From: Desulfospira joergensenii DSM 10085 | GTDB taxonomy: Bacteria; Desulfobacterota; Desulfobacteria; Desulfobacterales; Desulfobacteraceae | DNA: 64,000 nt | Assembly: GCF_000420085.1 (NCBI RefSeq) | Contig: NZ_ATUG01000002.1 | Location: 1,860,001 to 1,924,000, forward strand | Direction: 5' to 3' | Shown here: positions 61,559 to 64,000 of the stretch, piece by piece | Layout of the letters: every line of letters starts with the position of its first letter | How positions within the stretch are numbered: the stretch's first letter is position 1 | Translations under genes and position numbers: made by a program | The notes under the pieces: generated by a model | The model's input: only the letters and a program-made list of their open reading frames with translations | Told to the model about the DNA's origin: nothing | Databases searched by the model: none

Positions 61559-63151
61559 TTGCCGGTAACCGGGAAGATATTGATCAACGGAGAGTGGGTC
61601 AAGGGTGGGGCCGGGACATTTCAGGCGATGGATCCCTCAACCGGGAAAGTCCTGGAACCTTCCATGGGAAAGGCCTCCCAGGAACAGGTGAATATCGCTG
61701 CTGCGTCGGCCCAGGCCTGTGCCGGTGAATTCAGGCGCAGTTCTTTGGACAGGCGGGCCCGGTTTCTGAACGCCTGTGCAGATGAGATCATGGGGCTTGG
61801 GGATGATCTGGTGCAAAGGGCCATGGCAGAGACCGGGCTGCCCCGGGCCAGGATAGAAGGGGAAAGGGGACGGACCTGTTCCCAGCTCAATCTCTTTGCC
61901 GAAACCGTGCTTGAGGGTGATTTTCTCGATGTCAGGATCGACACGGCCATGCCGGAGCGTAAGCCCTTGCCCCGTCCTGATCTTCGCTATATGAACCAGG
62001 CCATCGGGCCGGTGGCGGTGTTTGGGGCCAGTAATTTCCCCCTTGCCTTTTCCGTGGCCGGCGGAGACACGGCATCTGCCTTTGCTGCGGGCTGCCCTGT
62101 CCTGGTCAAGGGCCATTCCTCCCATCCGGGGACCAGTGAGCTTGCGGCCCGGGCCATTGCCCGGGCCGTTACAAAATCAGGCCTGCCCGGCGGGATCTTT
62201 TCCCTGATCATGGGCTCGGGGTCTGAGGTTGGTTCCGCCCTTGTCAGGGCGCCGGAAATCAAGGCCGTGGGGTTTACCGGCTCCTTTGCCGGGGGAACCG
62301 CCCTGGTCAGGCTGGCCAATGAGAGGCCGGAACCCATCCCTGTATATGCTGAAATGGGCAGCATAAACCCGGTGCTTCTGTTGCCCAAACAGCTTGAATC
62401 CAGTGCCGAGGAAATCGCTGCCAACTTTGTCGATTCCCTGAATATGGGCGTGGGTCAGTTCTGCACCAATCCCGGGCTGGTAGTGGGAATGGAAGGAAAG
62501 AGCCTGGACCGGTTTATCCGGGCCGCATCCCTTCGCGTGGAGGGCCTGGAGGCCGGGGTCATGCTCAATAGGGGAATCTGCCGGGCATATGATCAGGGGA
62601 TTGCCAATATCACAGGTCAGCCGGGCGTTGATCAGGAGGCGGCCGGTTTAAGGTCAGAGGACAGGCCCGGGTTCCGGGGGCAGGCGTTTTTGATGACGGT
62701 TTCGGCAAAAGAGTTTGCTGCCAATCCAAAGTTGAGGGAAGAGGTGTTTGGCCCGGCCTCCCTGGTGGTCAAATGCAGGGACAAAGCTGAAATGACAGGG
62801 GTGGTAATGCGCCTGAAGGGGCAGTTGACCGGAACGGTTCATGGGGAACCCGGGGAAATGGCAGATCACGGGGAAATGATCGATATTCTTTCCCAGAAGG
62901 TAGGGCGCCTGCTAGTCAATGGGTTTCCCACCGGGGTCGAGGTCTGCCATGCCATGGTTCATGGGGGACCTTTCCCTGCAACCAGTGATGTCCGAAGTAC
63001 TTCGGTGGGGACGGCAGCCATAAATCGTTTTCTTCGCCCCGTCTGCCTTCAGAATTATCCCCGGAACCTTCTGCCGGAACCCCTGCAGAACGAGAATCCG
63101 CTCAGGATCCGGCGCCGGGTCAATGGGAAGCAGACCCGAGAGGCCATATAG
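61559..63151 (+). CDS. Alpha-ketoglutaric semialdehyde dehydrogenase (2,5-dioxovalerate dehydrogenase)
   Basis: This 530-residue NAD(P)-dependent aldehyde dehydrogenase oxidises alpha-ketoglutaric semialdehyde to 2-oxoglutarate, the last step of non-phosphorylative sugar-acid or hydroxyproline breakdown. The group signature is VFGASNFPLAFSVAGGDTAS. The catalytic Glu is in YAEMGSINPV and the Cys in GVGQFCTNPGLV. TTG start 61559 follows AAAGGAGG. Other genes of a sugar-acid pathway are not in the window. Confidence 0.87.
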   Translation: MPVTGKILINGEWVKGGAGTFQAMDPSTGKVLEPSMGKASQEQVNIAAASAQACAGEFRRSSLDRRARFLNACADEIMGLGDDLVQRAMAETGLPRARIEGERGRTCSQLNLFAETVLEGDFLDVRIDTAMPERKPLPRPDLRYMNQAIGPVAVFGASNFPLAFSVAGGDTASAFAAGCPVLVKGHSSHPGTSELAARAIARAVTKSGLPGGIFSLIMGSGSEVGSALVRAPEIKAVGFTGSFAGGTALVRLANERPEPIPVYAEMGSINPVLLLPKQLESSAEEIAANFVDSLNMGVGQFCTNPGLVVGMEGKSLDRFIRAASLRVEGLEAGVMLNRGICRAYDQGIANITGQPGVDQEAAGLRSEDRPGFRGQAFLMTVSAKEFAANPKLREEVFGPASLVVKCRDKAEMTGVVMRLKGQLTGTVHGEPGEMADHGEMIDILSQKVGRLLVNGFPTGVEVCHAMVHGGPFPATSDVRSTSVGTAAINRFLRPVCLQNYPRNLLPEPLQNENPLRIRRRVNGKQTREAI

Positions 63152-63166
63152 GAAGGGGGAAAAAGA

Positions 63167-64000
63167 TCAAGATTGGGCGGTTTCCTTTGACGGATCAGCA
63201 GCGGCAATCATCTTTTTGAACAATATTTCGGTTCTTGCCAGAAATCGATCCATTTCCCGGGGACTCACCGGTGCGCCAGAGGGACATTTATAGGTGAGGG
63301 GGTTCACCGGATTCCCATTCCGGATCATCCGGAAACAAAGATGGGGACCTGTTGCATACCCTGTCATTCCCACATATCCGATGACCTCTCCCTGGGCGAT
63401 TTTCCGGTTTCTTTTCATGCTCCGGGCAAATTTATTCATATGGTAATATCGAGTGGTGTATCCCCCGCAGTGGCGGATGACCATGAAATTGCCCATGCTT
63501 TTGCTGTATCCGAATCTCTGGATCACCCCGTCTCCCACGGATTTGACGGGGGTTCCTATGGGTGCTGCATAATCTATGGCCGGATGGGGCCTGTATTTTT
63601 TCAACAGGGGGTGCATCCTCTTCAGGGTAAAAGTGGATGAAATTCTTGAAAAGGCAAGGGGAGCCTTTAGAAATGCCTTTTGAAGGGAATCCCCATTTTC
63701 ATCATAATATCCCTGAACTCCATTTGAATCCTCATGTAAAAAGGCCTTGAAAGTACGGCCCTTATTGGTAAAGAAAGCTGCCTCCACCTTTCCATAGCCC
63801 AGAAGGTTTCCCTCATGATATTTTTTCTCCACAAGGACCTGGAATCGGTCTCCGGCCCGGATGTCTCGGATGAAATCAATATCCCAGGCAAAAATATCGG
63901 CCAGCTTCCAGGCCAGTTCGATTTCTTCCCCTGATTTTCTGACGGCCTCAAACAGGCTGGACGTGATCACAGCAGAGATGGTCTCTGTTTTGACATTGTA
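63167..64000 (-). CDS. MepM-like M23 murein endopeptidase (N-terminus cut by window edge)
   Basis: The open frame continues past the right edge; 277 C-terminal residues are visible. They comprise a MepM-type middle region (SSLFEAVRKSG, IFAWDIDFIRDIRAGD) and the M23 domain. The metal site has His/Asp in HPAIDYAAPIGTPV and a catalytic-type His in RYYHMNKF. The final motif is GPHLCFRM where GPHLHFE is usual, so a zinc-ligand His is replaced by Cys. These enzymes cleave peptidoglycan cross-links in the periplasm. It is convergent with the dehydrogenase gene. Confidence 0.88.
   Translation of the reverse strand, partial: YNVKTETISAVITSSLFEAVRKSGEEIELAWKLADIFAWDIDFIRDIRAGDRFQVLVEKKYHEGNLLGYGKVEAAFFTNKGRTFKAFLHEDSNGVQGYYDENGDSLQKAFLKAPLAFSRISSTFTLKRMHPLLKKYRPHPAIDYAAPIGTPVKSVGDGVIQRFGYSKSMGNFMVIRHCGGYTTRYYHMNKFARSMKRNRKIAQGEVIGYVGMTGYATGPHLCFRMIRNGNPVNPLTYKCPSGAPVSPREMDRFLARTEILFKKMIAAADPSKETAQS

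Overview
The window looks like a chromosomal segment of a strictly anaerobic, diazotrophic sulfate-reducing bacterium of the Desulfobacteraceae type. Four things point there: a compact nifH-I1-I2-D-K-E-N-B operon with the anaerobe-type long NifD and short NifK; a two-polypeptide heterodisulfide-reductase-like module; a B12-dependent (class II) ribonucleotide reductase; and a Cys-rich C-terminal signalling domain that I associate with this group. The taxon is an inference from gene content. No rRNA, tRNA, CRISPR array, intact insertion sequence, phage or replication origin was seen.

Layout. 1-6980 holds housekeeping and small genes: thioredoxin-like and AIM24-like proteins, a PAS protein, a VanZ-like protein, thrS, rnd and dapF. 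6980-13964 holds nrdJ behind tandem NrdR-box-like sites, then an orphan MalT/SARP-like STAND regulator and a small secreted protein. 14214-24724 (minus strand) is the nitrogenase operon nifH-nifI1-nifI2-nifD-nifK-nifE-nifN-nifB-[2Fe-2S]ferredoxin-nifV, read from a sigma-54 promoter at 24792-24807. A 123-bp palindrome lies between nifK and nifE, and a probable terminator follows nifV. 25057-27973 holds a GNAT enzyme, a DsbC-like protein, a small membrane protein and a LysR regulator.

28254-31512 is an overlapping operon of a D-amino-acid-aminotransferase-like enzyme, alanine racemase and a CapA-like protein. 31532-33611 holds an aminotransferase and panB. 34174-41017 holds a thioesterase followed by a gene remnant, the Hdr-like pair, a rhomboid protease and an FAH-family enzyme. 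41106-45449 is a ZraP/ZraS/ZraR envelope-stress system in which both divergent arms carry -24/-12 promoters, plus a small co-translated gene. 45470-49842 holds an LCIB-like possible carbonic anhydrase, TyrA (chorismate mutase/prephenate dehydrogenase), a DMT transporter and an MBL hydrolase.

50481-51230 encodes a PEP-CTERM-type secreted protein with its own sigma-54 promoter. 51306-56086 is a YnjBCD-like ABC importer with a kinase-fold protein whose catalytic loop is atypical. 56518-63151 holds a secreted M14 peptidase, a GNAT enzyme, an ArgD-like aminotransferase, a two-TM protein and an alpha-ketoglutaric-semialdehyde dehydrogenase. A truncated MepM-like M23 peptidase runs off the right edge.

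The recurring theme is sigma-54 control: four -24/-12 elements with exact GG-N10-GC spacing (nifH, zraP, zraSR, PEP-CTERM gene). Starts were moved from the longest frame wherever a Shine-Dalgarno sequence or the family N-terminus favoured a downstream codon.
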